DNA of 64,000 bases, taken from Haloactinospora alba. Its GTDB lineage: Bacteria; Actinomycetota; Actinomycetes; Streptosporangiales; Streptosporangiaceae. The notes beneath the pieces are model-generated. The model saw nothing but the letters and a program-made list of their open reading frames with translations. It had not been told where the DNA came from and made no database searches. Below, in pieces: positions 40,974 through 50,792 of the stretch (its first letter is position 1; each line of letters starts with the position of its first letter). The translations under genes were made by a program, and so were the position numbers. The stretch spans positions 186,001 to 250,000 of the forward strand of contig NZ_VFQC01000001.1 of NCBI RefSeq assembly GCF_006717075.1. Direction: 5' to 3'.

Positions 40974-42103
40974 CTACGCCGCCTCGTGCTGCGCCGCCAC
41001 GGCGAGCAGGAGTCCCTCCCCGCCGTGCCGACCCACCAGTTGCAGCCCCACGGGTTCACCGTCTGGGGTGAGGCCGGCGGGAAGAGAGACGGCCGGATGA
41101 CCGCTCAGGTTGAACGCCCAGGTCAAGGCGACGCTCATCCGTGCTCCCGGTCCATGGTGCCCGTGTGGCGGGTTGGGTGTGGTGGGGGTGGCGATCAGGT
41201 CGAGCTCCGCGAACGCCGCGGCCAGGCGCCGGTCGTTGTCAGCGCGGAGCTGTCGGGCGGCCTGCCGCTCGGCGGTGGAACCGCCGGTCCGCAGCGCCGC
41301 CCAGGCCGTTCCGGGGTCGGCAAGCTCGACGGGCCGCTCCACAAGGCGCAGGAGGCCGCGGTCGGCGAGCCGTTGCAGGGCGGAGCGCGCGGTGGCGGTG
41401 ATGCTCCTCTCGCTCGCTGCGAACCCGAGCGTGGCCGACCAGGCCACTGCCGGAGCCCGTGCCAGGGCACGAAGGCCGGCGGTGGTGTCGGTTCCCGCGA
41501 GGGCGTCGAGGTAGCGGGCGGCCCGGCGATGTTCAACCCCGCGCTGTCACCGGCGGCGACGCGGCCGTTGGCGGGTTTCAGCCCGAGCACCCCGCACCAG
41601 GCGGCGGGCAGCCGCACGGAACCGGCACCGTCGCTTCCGGTGGCCAGCGGCACCATGCCCGTGGCGACGGCCGCGGCCGAACCGGCCGAGGAACCGCCGG
41701 GGGAACGGTCGGGCCGGTACGGGTTCAGCGTCGGCCCCCGGTCGGTGTGTCCCCAGGTCCGCCACGCCGTGCGCGGACCCGGGACCGAGGTGGCGCCGAC
41801 GGGCACGCAGCCGGCCGCGACGAGCCTGCGGGTCTGCTCCGCGTCCAGCCCCTGGCTCTCCTTCACCCCGAGCGGTACTCCGGCCAGTGGCAGAGGCCTG
41901 CCCTCGGTGAGTCTCCGGTCGACCCGCTGGGCGTACCAGCGTGCGGCCTCGGGCCAGACCCCGGTGAAGGCCCGGACCCCGTCGTCGGTGCTCCGTATCG
42001 CGGCCAGTGCCGCCTCTGCGGTCTCGGCCGCCGTGGCCTCGCCGCTGGTGACCGCCGCGGCGATCCGGGAGGCCGACAGGGTCGGGTACGACTGCGTTTC
42101 CAT
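40974..42103 (-). pseudogene. Amidase-signature family enzyme with a frameshift
   Basis: Amidase-signature enzymes hydrolyse amides with a Ser-cisSer-Lys triad. The N-terminal part shows [12 protein letters not shown] with the catalytic Lys and [13 protein letters not shown] plus [13 protein letters not shown] with the Ser residues. After GLNIAG the frame is lost; the C-terminal part resumes in another frame from [11 protein letters not shown] through [14 protein letters not shown] and LSGHPAVSLPAGL. The join near 41515 lacks a few residues that relatives have between these blocks, so a small deletion is likely. All catalytic residues are before the break, but the lost core makes function unlikely. 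No functional partner is adjacent. Confidence 0.8.
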
Positions 42104-42306
42104 GGCGGGGCGGCCTCGCGCGTCCGGGGACTGGGGGGCGGTCCGGGCAGGCCGGTGACAGGCGGCTTCGGTGGAGGTCCGGGGCGGGCATCGGGGCCGG
42201 CACCGGGTGGCGACCGCCATGCCGCGGGGGAGGGGGCGAGTCGTTGCCCTTCCTCCCGCTGCCGCTCCCGGTCGGGACCGCGTCCGCCGGATCACCACCA
42301 CCGCCC

Positions 42307-42897
42307 TCACTGCCGGGAGCGGCCCAGGTAGTCCCGAACCAGGTCCTCGGCCTCGTGCTCGGTGACCACTCCGGCCATGACGAGCGTCCCGAGGCCGTGG
42401 GAGAGGGAGATGGCCTCGACGGCCCTCCGACGCGCCTGCTGGTCCTCCGCGCCGGCGTTCTCGTCCAGGGTCCCGGAGAGGTGCTCGACGAGCGCGCGCA
42501 GGTGGTCGCGGTAGGCGGTGGCGGCGGCGTCCGGTCGGGTGATCGCCAGGAGCTCGAGCGAGACGCCGACGCGGTGGAACGCGCGGCTGGCCTCGTCGGT
42601 GGGCAGGGCCTCGTCGAAGAACGCCTTGAGCTCCTCCTCGGGGCGCTTCTCGGTCCGCGCGGCGGACCGGGCCCGCCACCGTTGGACGCTCCGGTCCGCG
42701 AGGCGGTCCAGCGCCGCCGTCATCAGCTGGGCTTTGTTCTTCCCGTAGTACTGCACCAGGCGGAGGGACACACCCGCCTCGGCGGCCACCGCGCGCATGG
42801 TGACCGCGTGCGCGCCGTCCCTGCCGAGGATGCGGTCGACGGCGTCCAGGATCTCCTCGCGGCGTTCGGGTTCCGGCGCTGACGGTTCTTCTCCCAT
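42307..42897 (-). CDS. TetR family regulator of the divergent MFS transporter
   Basis: In the 196-residue protein the DNA-binding domain is at about residues 11-58 ([33 protein letters not shown] and [19 protein letters not shown]). It belongs to the TetR_C_6-like group with an all-helical ligand domain. The gene is divergent from an MFS exporter gene, and two overlapping palindromes lie in the 53 bp between their starts. This is the classic arrangement for a repressor that is released by the exported drug. Confidence 0.92.
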   Translation of the reverse strand: MGEEPSAPEPERREEILDAVDRILGRDGAHAVTMRAVAAEAGVSLRLVQYYGKNKAQLMTAALDRLADRSVQRWRARSAARTEKRPEEELKAFFDEALPTDEASRAFHRVGVSLELLAITRPDAAATAYRDHLRALVEHLSGTLDENAGAEDQQARRRAVEAISLSHGLGTLVMAGVVTEHEAEDLVRDYLGRSRQ

Positions 42898-42914
42898 ACC
42901 GCAATGGTACGCTC

Positions 42915-42939
42915 GTATCATCGTGATACAGATGTATCA
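42915..42939. promoter_or_regulatory. Two overlapping palindromes in the TetR/MFS intergenic region
   Basis: GTATCATCGTGATAC (42915-42929) and TGATACAGATGTATCA (42924-42939) are perfect inverted repeats sharing TGATAC. They lie just before the AGGAGG of the MFS gene and 18 bp from the tetR start, so one bound repressor pair could silence both genes. Confidence 0.8.
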
Positions 42940-42950
42940 AAGGAGGTTGG

Positions 42951-44342
42951 TTGTCCTCGGCTTCCCGGTTCCGGTCACTCGCGCTGTGGGTCTCCTGCGT
43001 CGCGCAGCTCCTGGTGGTCCTCGACGTCTCGGTCGTCAACGTGGCACTGCCGTCGATCCGGGCCGACCTCGCGATGGGTCCGACCCTGTCGGCATGGGTG
43101 GCGCTCGCCTACACCCTCGGCTTCGCCGGAGCGCTCCTGGCCGGCGCGCGGCTCGCCGACGTTCTCGGTACCGGAGTGGTGCTGCCATGGGGCCTGGCCC
43201 TGTTCACGCTCGCCGGCACGTTGGGGGGCCTAGCCCCCGGCGGTGGGACACTCGTCGGCGCCCGGGCCGTCCAGGGCCTGTGCGCGGCCGTCGTCTCGCC
43301 CGCGACCCTCACCCTGCTCACCACGGTCTTCGCCGAGGGGCGGGAACGCACGCGCGCGGTGGCCGCCTGGACGGCGGTCAGCCTCGCCGGAGGTGGCATC
43401 GGCAACATCCTCAGCGGGGCGCTGACCGACCTGATCTCGTGGCGCGCCGTACTCCTGACCACCCTTCCGATCGGCGGCGCCGTCCTGGCGGGGGCGCTCG
43501 TGCTGCGCAGGCACACCCCGGCCGGTCCGAGCCGGGCCCGACTCGACCTGGCCGGCGCCGCCCTGGCCACCGGTGGGCTGACCTGCGCCACCTACGCGCT
43601 GTCCGCGGCGGGCGGCAGCGGCACCACCACCCGGGCGGGCACGGCCGCGGTGGTGAGCATCGTGCTGTTCGGCGTGTTCCTCGCGCAGCAACGGCGGACT
43701 CCGCACCCGCTGGTTCCGGCCGGCCTGCTGCGCAACAGGCCGGTGGTCCACGGCAACATCGCGATCGTGCTGGTCGGCACCTGCTTCCAGGCGGCGCTGT
43801 GGTACTTCCTCACCTTCCGGATGCAGGAAGGGCTGGGGTTCTCGGCGCTCCAGGCGGGACTCGGGTTCCTTCCGATGACGCTGTCCATGCTCGTGGTCAA
43901 CACCTGGATCACGCCGCGGTTGATGGATCGCGTGCCGCCCCGGAGCCTCGTCGTTCTCGGCTCCCTGAGCGCCTCGCTCGGTCTGGTGTGGCTCGGGCTG
44001 GCCGCAGAGGGCGGCTACGCCCTGGCGCTGCTCGGCCCCAGTCTGGTGGCCGGCACCGGGGGCGGCCTGCTGAACACGCCCCTGGCCACGACCGCCACGT
44101 CCGGGGTTCCGGCGGACCAGGCCGGCGCGGCGTCGGGACTGATGAACACCAGCAAGCAGTTCGGCGGCGCCCTGGGGCTCGCCGCTGCCACCGCCATCAC
44201 CGCAGCGGCCGGCGATGACGGGGCCGCGTTCCTGTTCCTGGCCGGGACCGTCGGGGCCGTCGCCGTACTCGCCGCCCGCCTGCCCGCCTCCCGGTACGGG
44301 CACTCGTCCGCCCCGTCCGAAACCCGGACGGAAACGCGGTGA
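42951..44342 (+). CDS. MFS transporter, DHA2 (14-helix drug exporter) family
   Basis: The 463-residue protein is a proton-driven exporter. The first helix motif C-like segment [16 protein letters not shown] is typical of EmrB/QacA relatives, followed by [27 protein letters not shown] and the [19 protein letters not shown] motif C region. At least 12 helices are visible and the C-terminal half includes [17 protein letters not shown], common in the DHA2 group. TTG 42951 follows GGAGG by 5 nt. Regulated by the divergent TetR. The substrate is not predictable. Confidence 0.92.
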   Translation: MSSASRFRSLALWVSCVAQLLVVLDVSVVNVALPSIRADLAMGPTLSAWVALAYTLGFAGALLAGARLADVLGTGVVLPWGLALFTLAGTLGGLAPGGGTLVGARAVQGLCAAVVSPATLTLLTTVFAEGRERTRAVAAWTAVSLAGGGIGNILSGALTDLISWRAVLLTTLPIGGAVLAGALVLRRHTPAGPSRARLDLAGAALATGGLTCATYALSAAGGSGTTTRAGTAAVVSIVLFGVFLAQQRRTPHPLVPAGLLRNRPVVHGNIAIVLVGTCFQAALWYFLTFRMQEGLGFSALQAGLGFLPMTLSMLVVNTWITPRLMDRVPPRSLVVLGSLSASLGLVWLGLAAEGGYALALLGPSLVAGTGGGLLNTPLATTATSGVPADQAGAASGLMNTSKQFGGALGLAAATAITAAAGDDGAAFLFLAGTVGAVAVLAARLPASRYGHSSAPSETRTETR

Positions 44343-44477
44343 CCTCCGTGCGCATGGTGTCCGCTCGTCGGGGGTGTTCGGGACAGTGGCACGGACCGGT
44401 GGTAGAGGCCGGGGCGCCTTACACCCGCCTTTCCGGGGAGGGGCGCGGGCCGTGTCCCTGGGGGACGGGCCACCGGG

Positions 44478-45185
44478 TCACCCGCCGATGCGGTCCATGA
44501 GCGCGTCGAAGTACGAGGTCTGGTGGAGGAGCAGGAACCCGATGACGGCCAGCAGCCACGCGGTGTCCTCCTGGGAGTTGTCCCTGAGCCAGCGGTCGAC
44601 CCTGATGAGCAGGGGGCGCACCAGCGTCCTGGCGAGGGCGACGACAAGCGTGGCGAGTAGGGCGGGCGCGACCATGACCAGGCAGTAGAGAGCCAGCACG
44701 GCCGCGTTCGTGGAAAACGGGGTGCCGGCGTCGGCGAGGGCGCCCAAAGCGATGACGTACGGGAACATCGTCGCGATCTCCAGCACGACCGCGGTGACGG
44801 CCACAGCCGACAGCACGCCTGTTCCGGCGCGCTCTCCCACCGCCGCCTCGCGCCACCTGCCTATCCATCCCCGCCGGGAGGTGTCCGCCTTCCGGAAACC
44901 GTGCCAAAGAGCGGCCGACAGGAACGCGCAACCCGCCACGGCCAGCCCGAGGTCGCCCGCTGGCGACTGGAGCGCTGACCGTACGAGCGGCCGTGTCCGC
45001 TCCAGGACTCCCACCAGAAGGAGCCCCAGGAGGAAGTAGGAGCCGCCGACCAGCGACAGGTACAGGAGTACGTTCCCGACGCGCAGGTTTCCGGGGGTCA
45101 GCAGGAACCAGACGGGGATGGCGAGTGTGGCGACACTCAACGTGTCCAACAGGGCCAGTGGCAGGATCTGGCTGAGGAGTTCCAC
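44478..45185 (-). CDS. GAP family (SfLAP-like) membrane protein
   Basis: The 235-residue protein has about six hydrophobic helices and the family start LLSQILPLALLDTLSVATLAIPVWFLL. Related proteins in mycobacteria (Gap, sulfolipid-addressing protein) assist transport of surface lipids. The C-terminus RWLRDNSQEDTAWLLAVIGFLLLHQ is typical of the family. GTG 45185 has GAGG upstream. Neighbours do not indicate its lipid partner. Confidence 0.8.
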   Translation of the reverse strand: MELLSQILPLALLDTLSVATLAIPVWFLLTPGNLRVGNVLLYLSLVGGSYFLLGLLLVGVLERTRPLVRSALQSPAGDLGLAVAGCAFLSAALWHGFRKADTSRRGWIGRWREAAVGERAGTGVLSAVAVTAVVLEIATMFPYVIALGALADAGTPFSTNAAVLALYCLVMVAPALLATLVVALARTLVRPLLIRVDRWLRDNSQEDTAWLLAVIGFLLLHQTSYFDALMDRIGG

Positions 45186-45294
45186 GCTCTGACCTCTTCT
45201 CTCGGGACGCGGGCGGAGCCGGGGCGGGGGGTGGGTCCTGTTTCGGTGGACGCTTGTCCTGCCACGCGGCGCCCCAGCACCGCCTGGCCGCGTC

Positions 45295-46701
45295 CTAACC
45301 CGACCGCAGCCGCAGCACCTCGGTGGCGGCGTCGGCGCCGTGCTCCGCGGCCGGTTCGGGACGGCGGGCCGCGTCGCTGATCCGCAGCCACAGCCCGACG
45401 ATGATCCAGCTCGACACGAGAGAGGAGCCTCCGGCGGCGAGGAACGGGGTCGTCATACCCGTCAGGGGGATGAGGCGTGTCACCCCGCCCAGTACCACGA
45501 ACACCTGGAACGCCAGGAGGAAGGCGAAACCGCTCGTGGCGAGCTTCACGAAGATCTCCCGGGACTCGAGCGCCGCTCTGAACCCGCGTTCGGTGAGTAG
45601 GAACAGCAGCACCACCACGGCGGCCAGGCCGGTGAAGCCGAGTTTCTCCCCGATCGAGACCAGGATGAGGTCGCTGTCGGAGGCGAAGATGTCCGCCGCG
45701 CGCCCCTGTCCGAACCCGGTGCCGGTGAGGCCGCCCTCCGCCAGTGCGAACAGCCCCTGGACCAGTTGGAAACTGCCGCCCTCGGCCTCGTAGGTGTCCG
45801 GCGCGAACGGTGTCAGCCAGGCCGTGACCCGGCGCTGCACGTGCCCGAACAGCGCCCACGCGACGCAGGCTCCGGCGGCGAACATGGCCACCCCGATGCC
45901 GACCCAGGACTTGCGCTGGGTGGCGGTGTAGAGCATCGCCAGGTACACGCCGAACAGCAGGAGCGAGGTGCCCAGGTCCTTGGTGCCGACCAGCAGCAGG
46001 ATCGCCACGCCCCAGGCCACCGTCATCGGGCCGAGGTCGCGCATCCGGGGCTGGCTGAAGACCTTCACCGAACCGATGGTGAGTTGGCGGGCGGCCAGCG
46101 ACAGCACGTCGCGTTTGATGCTCAGGTAGGCGGCGAGGAACACCACCAGCAGGATCTTGGCGAACTCGGAGGGTTGGACGGTGAACCCGGCCACCCCGAT
46201 CCACCGCTGGGCGCCGAACGCGTCGATGCCGACGAACGGGAGCATCGGCAGGGTCAGCAGCACCAGCCCGGCCGCCGCCGTGAGGTAGGGGTAGCGCTGC
46301 ATCATCCGGGGTCGGGGCACCACCGCCAGCGCCGCCCCGCACAGCGCGATCCCGCAGAGGGTCCAGGTGAGCTGGTCGGCGGCCTCGGAGGCCCGCGGGT
46401 CGGACACCCGGTGCAGACCCCAGATGGTGCACAGCCCCACCCCGTTGAGGACTGTCGCCAGCGGCAGGATCAGGGGGTCGGCCCACGGTGCGAGGAACCG
46501 CAGCGCTGTGTGCAGCGCGAGCGCCGCACCGGCGAGCGCGCCGGCGTAGAGCGCCACGGTGCCGCTGAGCTGGCCGCGGATGTCCCCCTCGGCCGAGGCG
46601 AACCCCAACGCGAGCAGCACCAGCGCGGCCAGCAGCAGCGCGAGCTCCGTGCGACGCGGCCGCGCCGGCAGCGCGGGATCCCGGCTGCCGGCGCGGCTCA
46701 T
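45295..46701 (-). CDS. SEDS family peptidoglycan glycosyltransferase (FtsW/RodA)
   Basis: SEDS proteins polymerise lipid II into glycan strands with a class B penicillin-binding protein. The 468-residue protein has ten or more helices and the family motifs QRWIGVAGFTVQPSEFAKILLV, the Asp in KDLGTSLLLFG, GTGFGQGRAADIFASDSDLILVSIGEKLGF and the end LPLTGMTTPF in the form RLIPLTGMTTPFLAAGGSSLV. RodA and FtsW are hard to separate by eye. No PBP gene is adjacent, unlike the usual actinobacterial rodA-pbpA cluster, so this may be a second copy. Confidence 0.92.
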   Translation of the reverse strand: MSRAGSRDPALPARPRRTELALLLAALVLLALGFASAEGDIRGQLSGTVALYAGALAGAALALHTALRFLAPWADPLILPLATVLNGVGLCTIWGLHRVSDPRASEAADQLTWTLCGIALCGAALAVVPRPRMMQRYPYLTAAAGLVLLTLPMLPFVGIDAFGAQRWIGVAGFTVQPSEFAKILLVVFLAAYLSIKRDVLSLAARQLTIGSVKVFSQPRMRDLGPMTVAWGVAILLLVGTKDLGTSLLLFGVYLAMLYTATQRKSWVGIGVAMFAAGACVAWALFGHVQRRVTAWLTPFAPDTYEAEGGSFQLVQGLFALAEGGLTGTGFGQGRAADIFASDSDLILVSIGEKLGFTGLAAVVVLLFLLTERGFRAALESREIFVKLATSGFAFLLAFQVFVVLGGVTRLIPLTGMTTPFLAAGGSSLVSSWIIVGLWLRISDAARRPEPAAEHGADAATEVLRLRSG

Positions 46702-46743
46702 CGTGCGAGTAGTGGTGACACGGGCGGTGCGGCCGCGGCGGCT

Positions 46744-48015
46744 CTAGAAATCGAAACCGCCGAAGTCACCGCCGCCGAAGTCACCGAAGTCACCACCGCC
46801 GAAATCGCCCGTGTCGCCGCCCATGTCGCCGCCCATGTCACCCATGCCGGCGCCCATCATGCCGCCGCCCATCATGGACCCCATCATGGAGCCCATCATC
46901 ATCCCGGAGAACATGCCCATCATCATGTCCGTGCCGAAGTAGCCTCCGGCGTAGGGGGAGTAGGCGGGGCCGGCGTCGTAGTAGGGGCGCCGCTGGCCGT
47001 CCACCTCGACCATGCGCACGTCCGGGTCGTAGCCGGACTGGACGGCCTGGGCGCAGGTGGAGCAGGCGGCTACCGAACGCGGGCTGCCGCCGGGCGGGGT
47101 CCACATGACGTCCTGGACCGAGGGGCCGTGCTGCGGGTTGAAGAAGCACGGGCCGCGCCGTTCCGGCACCGGCTCCCCGCTCATCCGGGCCCGGGTGGCG
47201 ACCATGTAGTACCGGCCGTCCTCCAGCGCGGTGGTGACCTGCTGGATCTCCTCCGGCTGCTGGATGTTGTCCAGCAGGTTCTTCGCCTGGTCGTAGGAGT
47301 TCATCGCCTGCTCGTAGTCGTTGCGGGTGGCCTCGTCCACCGCCGACAGGTCGATCTCCAGCTGCGCGATGTCCTCACCGAGCCGCACGACGTCCTCGGA
47401 GGCCATCTGTTTGATCTCGGCCAGCTGCTTGGCCTTCTCGGCCTCGCGCTTCTTCTTGGAGCTGTACAGGAAGTACCCGCCGCCCGCGACGGCCAGCACG
47501 AGCAGCCCCAGCAGCACCGAGCCGAACACGGCGGAGGCGGTCTCGGAGGACTCCTGTGCCTCGGCCGCGTCGGGGATGGCGGCGAGCGTGTCCACGTTGT
47601 TCTGGTTGCCGTTGGCCTTCGCCTCGGCGCCGATCTCGTCGACGGCGGACTGGTCGAGGTTCGGCGACTCCACGAAGTACCCCTGGCTGCCGACGAACCC
47701 GGCGTAGACCCCGTCGCCGAGGTCGTCCATGATCGGGTCGAGGAAGACCTCGATGGACTCCTCGGAGCGCAGCATGTCCTCCGGAAGGATCACGTAGTAG
47801 ACGGGGACGTCGGAGTCCTCGGCTGCCTGGACCAGCACGTCCTGTTCGGGCTGGGGGAAGGCGTCGGAGGCGCTCTCCTCGATGAAGAGGTGGTTGTCCT
47901 GCAACTGGCTGGCAACGTCATCGGCCGGGGGGACCGCGTCGGCGTTCGCCGGCGCTGCCATGACTGCGGTGAGCCCCGCTGCGAACAGGGCCGGTACTAC
48001 CAAGCGGCGCAACAT
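46744..48015 (-). CDS. Secreted/membrane protein with a Met-Gly-rich tail
   Basis: The family is not recognised with certainty. The 423-residue protein begins with a signal peptide (LVVPALFAAGLTAVMAAPANA), then an extracellular domain of about 130 residues that resembles a TPM-like fold, a membrane helix near residues 163-185, and a charged coiled coil (KKKREAEKAKQLAEIKQMASE). After a Cys-containing segment (CFFNPQHGP and SVAACSTCAQAV), the tail becomes Met/Gly-rich (SGMMMGSMMGSMMGGG) and then Gly/Asp/Phe repeats. AAAGGA precedes ATG 48015. It lies 42 bp upstream of the SEDS gene and may share its transcript. Confidence 0.6.
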   Translation of the reverse strand: MLRRLVVPALFAAGLTAVMAAPANADAVPPADDVASQLQDNHLFIEESASDAFPQPEQDVLVQAAEDSDVPVYYVILPEDMLRSEESIEVFLDPIMDDLGDGVYAGFVGSQGYFVESPNLDQSAVDEIGAEAKANGNQNNVDTLAAIPDAAEAQESSETASAVFGSVLLGLLVLAVAGGGYFLYSSKKKREAEKAKQLAEIKQMASEDVVRLGEDIAQLEIDLSAVDEATRNDYEQAMNSYDQAKNLLDNIQQPEEIQQVTTALEDGRYYMVATRARMSGEPVPERRGPCFFNPQHGPSVQDVMWTPPGGSPRSVAACSTCAQAVQSGYDPDVRMVEVDGQRRPYYDAGPAYSPYAGGYFGTDMMMGMFSGMMMGSMMGSMMGGGMMGAGMGDMGGDMGGDTGDFGGGDFGDFGGGDFGGFDF

Positions 48016-48205
48016 GATTGTCCTTTACCTCGGGGCGCGAAACCCAGAATCGGTTCCTGGATACCCCGTCTGTCGAACAGGTACCCGGTGTGATGCGGTT
48101 TTCCTGGTGGCCATCGGGCCGGCGACCTCCCCTCTTCGGCGAGAGGCGACACCGGTCCCGTAACGAAGACGAACAGCCACCGCTGTGGGTTCCCGCGGTG
48201 GTGGG

Positions 48206-48240
48206 AAAAAGAGTGCGGCCCGCCGCAGCGGACCGCACTC
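48206..48240 (-). terminator. Rho-independent terminator of the symporter gene
   Basis: Read on the minus strand, GAGTGCGG (48240-48233) pairs with CCGCACTC (48218-48211), with an inner CCGC/GCGG pair. TTTTT follows at 48210-48206. It lies 24 bp after the stop codon of the dicarboxylate symporter. Confidence 0.8.
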
Positions 48241-48264
48241 CGGGTGGTTCGTCGGACAGCGCGC

Positions 48265-49704
48265 CTACGTCGAGGCGGCCAGTCGGGTGTCGGAGTCCTC
48301 GGGTTCCTCCGCGGACCCCTCGGAAGTTCCGGCGTCAGCCTGGTGCGCCTCGGCCGCGTCGCGTTCCGCCTCCGTGGTGAACTCCGGTTCGACGAACCCG
48401 TCCAGGCCGCGCGGCGCGTTGTAGCGCTCGGTGTCCAGGATCCGTTCCCGCTTGGAGACGATGGTGGGCACGAGCGCCTGGCCGGCCACGTTGGTGGCGG
48501 TGCGGCCCATGTCCAGGATCGGGTCGACGGCCAGCAGCAGGCCGACGCCTTCCAGCGGCAGCCCGACCGTGGACAGGGTCAGGGTCAGCATGACCGTGGC
48601 ACCGGTGGTCCCGGCGGTGGCCGCGGAGCCGATCACGGAGACGAACACGATCAGCAGGTAGTCGGTGATGCCCAGCGGGACGCCGAAGAACTGCGCGACG
48701 AACAGCGCCGCGACCGCCGGGTAGATGGCGGCGCACCCGTCCATCTTGGTGGTGGCGCCGAACGGCACCGCGAACGACGCGTAGTGCTGGGGAACGCCGA
48801 AGTTCGTCTCCGCGACGCGCTGGGTGACGGGCATGGTGCCCATCGAGGAGCGGGACACGAAGCCCAGCTGGACGGCCGGCCACACCCCGCTGAAGAACTT
48901 CGTCATGGGCAGGCCGTGCGCCCGCGCCAGCAGCGGGTAGACGACGAACACCACCAGCACCAGGCCGAGGTAGATCGCGCCGACGAACGCGCCGAGCGCG
49001 CCGATGGTGGTCCAGCCGTAGCTGTAGACCGCGTTGCCCAGCAGCCCCAGGGTGCCCAGCGGGGCGAGCCGGATGATCCACCACAGGATCTTCAGGACGA
49101 TCTGCAGCGCGGACTGGACGACGTTGAGGAACGGTTCGGCCGGTTTGCCGACCTTGACGACGGCGACTCCCACCGCGATGGAGATCGCGATGAGCTGCAG
49201 CGCGTTGAAGTCCAGCGTCGTGGTGAGCGCGCCGCTCTCCTGGGCGGTCTCGGCGCCCAGTCCCAGGAAGTTCTGCGGGACGATGCTCTCCAGGAAGGCG
49301 AGCCAGCTTCCCTGGCTGTCGGCCGCCTCGGCGGAGGAGGGGTCGACGCCGCTGTTCGCGCCGGGTTGGATGAACGAGCCCAGCCCCAGCCCGATCGTCA
49401 CCGCGACGAGGGCGGTGATCGCGAACCACAGCAGGGTCTGTCCCGCCAGCCGGGCGGCGTTGGTGACGTTGCGCAGGCTGGCGATCGAGGAGATGACGGC
49501 GAGGATGATCAGCGGCGGGACGATCGCCATGAGCAGCGTGACGAACGTCGAGCCGATGGTGTCCAGGGTGACACCGAGCCAGTTGGGGTCAGCGTCCTCA
49601 CCGACCGGACCCATGTAGCGGGCCACGACGCCCAGGCCGACGCCGAGGACCAGACCGACAAGGACCTGAACTGCGAAGGGGATACGTCTGAGTGCGGATA
49701 GCAC
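48265..49704 (-). CDS. Dicarboxylate/amino acid:cation symporter (DAACS family)
   Basis: The 479-residue transporter takes up acidic amino acids or C4-dicarboxylates with protons or sodium. Family features are MAIVPPLIILAVISSIASL, the gate region with the Ser-rich SRSSMGTMPVTQRVAETNFG, PFGATTKMDGCAAIYPAVAALFVAQFFG and AGTTGATVMLTLTLSTVGLPLEG. The C-terminal tail is acidic and disordered. GTG 49704 has GGAG 7 nt upstream. No partner gene is next to it. Confidence 0.9.
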   Translation of the reverse strand: MLSALRRIPFAVQVLVGLVLGVGLGVVARYMGPVGEDADPNWLGVTLDTIGSTFVTLLMAIVPPLIILAVISSIASLRNVTNAARLAGQTLLWFAITALVAVTIGLGLGSFIQPGANSGVDPSSAEAADSQGSWLAFLESIVPQNFLGLGAETAQESGALTTTLDFNALQLIAISIAVGVAVVKVGKPAEPFLNVVQSALQIVLKILWWIIRLAPLGTLGLLGNAVYSYGWTTIGALGAFVGAIYLGLVLVVFVVYPLLARAHGLPMTKFFSGVWPAVQLGFVSRSSMGTMPVTQRVAETNFGVPQHYASFAVPFGATTKMDGCAAIYPAVAALFVAQFFGVPLGITDYLLIVFVSVIGSAATAGTTGATVMLTLTLSTVGLPLEGVGLLLAVDPILDMGRTATNVAGQALVPTIVSKRERILDTERYNAPRGLDGFVEPEFTTEAERDAAEAHQADAGTSEGSAEEPEDSDTRLAAST

Positions 49705-50133
49705 GGGGTGACTCCATGATCGGACAACAGGCACCGCGGCGTCCCTGTGGTGGGGGAGGTGCGGTGGCGGGTGACGTCGCGGACGGGTCGCGTCCGCCTC
49801 AGGGCAGAATCAGCGCGGTTGTCACAGCCGGCGACACGCCTGGCTGGCGATCCGGCACAGGTCCACGTGCCGTCGCCCGGTAAGTCCCCAAATGTTCGTC
49901 ACGTGTCAGTACAATAGCCCAAACGCCGATTTTATTCCGCACTGCCGGGATGTCGATCACGTCACGATCGTTTCCGCTGGTGAGAACGAGTCCGGGGAGT
50001 CGGTGCCGCGAAGGGCGGAGAAGAGGGCGGGTTTTTCCTGCGGTGGCGTGGGACACAGCGGTACCGTCCGGGTACGGCTCACCGGTATCGGGCCTTGGTG
50101 CGGGTAAGAGGAGTGGCTCATGAGGGGGCGCGG
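49705..50133. other. Intergenic region before the DHFR-like remnant
   Basis: No gene is supported in these 429 bp. AT-rich patches at 49908-49950 and 49960-49980 could hold promoters for the minus-strand symporter and the plus-strand DHFR-like gene, but no matched -35/-10 pair stands out. Confidence 0.35.
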
Positions 50134-50693
50134 ATGCGCGACATGGTGGTAACCGAGAACATCACTGTGGACGGCGTGATTGACGGTGCCGGAGGGTGGT
50201 TCGCCCCGGCCAACGTGGACCCGGACGAGATGTCCGACCTCAACGCCGCGCTCGCCGAGCAGAGCGTCGCCGCTGACGCCGTGGTCTTCGGGCGGGTGAC
50301 CTTCGAGGAGAGCGCGGCTACTGGCCGGCGCGGCGGGACGACCCCAGCGGTGTTTCGAACTACCTGGACACGGTGTCCAAGTACGTGTTCTCCACTTCCC
50401 TGGAGGACCCCCAGTGGCAGTACACGACGGTGCTGCGCGGCGATGCGGGTGAGGAGATCCGGGAGCTGAAGTCGCTTCCGGGGAAGGACATCGTCGCCAC
50501 CGGGAGCATCCGGCTGGTCCACAGTCTCATCGCCGCCGGCGTGGTGGACGAGTACCGGCTGTTCGTCTATCCGGTGGTGCGTGGACAGGGGGCCCGACTG
50601 TTCGCCGATGCCGCGGCGGCCCAACAGTTGCGCTTGGTGGAGTCGCGCCCGTTCCGCTCCGGGGGCATCCTGCTTCGCTACCGAAGCGAGTAG
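50134..50693 (+). pseudogene. Dihydrofolate reductase/RibD-C family protein with a 1-nt deletion
   Basis: The family (bifunctional deaminase-reductase C-terminal domain) includes stress-related reductases in actinobacteria. The start RDMVVTENITVDGVIDGAGGWF and DAVVFGRVTFEE are typical. Directly after EE the frame breaks; a second frame carries on with YWPARRDDPSGVSNYLDTVSK and ends with LVHSLIAAGVVDEYRLFVYPVV and LRLVESRPFRSGGILLRY. Restoring one base between 50310 and 50312 would give the expected EEMRGYW. The rest of the protein looks well preserved, so the change is recent or a sequencing error. Confidence 0.8.
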
Positions 50694-50792
50694 CTGTGTC
50701 CGGCCGGGCTCGTGGCCGCTGTGGACGCTCTCGCGGAACACCGGTCGCTGTGCGCTCACGAAGTGGTCTCTCACGGTGAGACCGCGTCTCCG

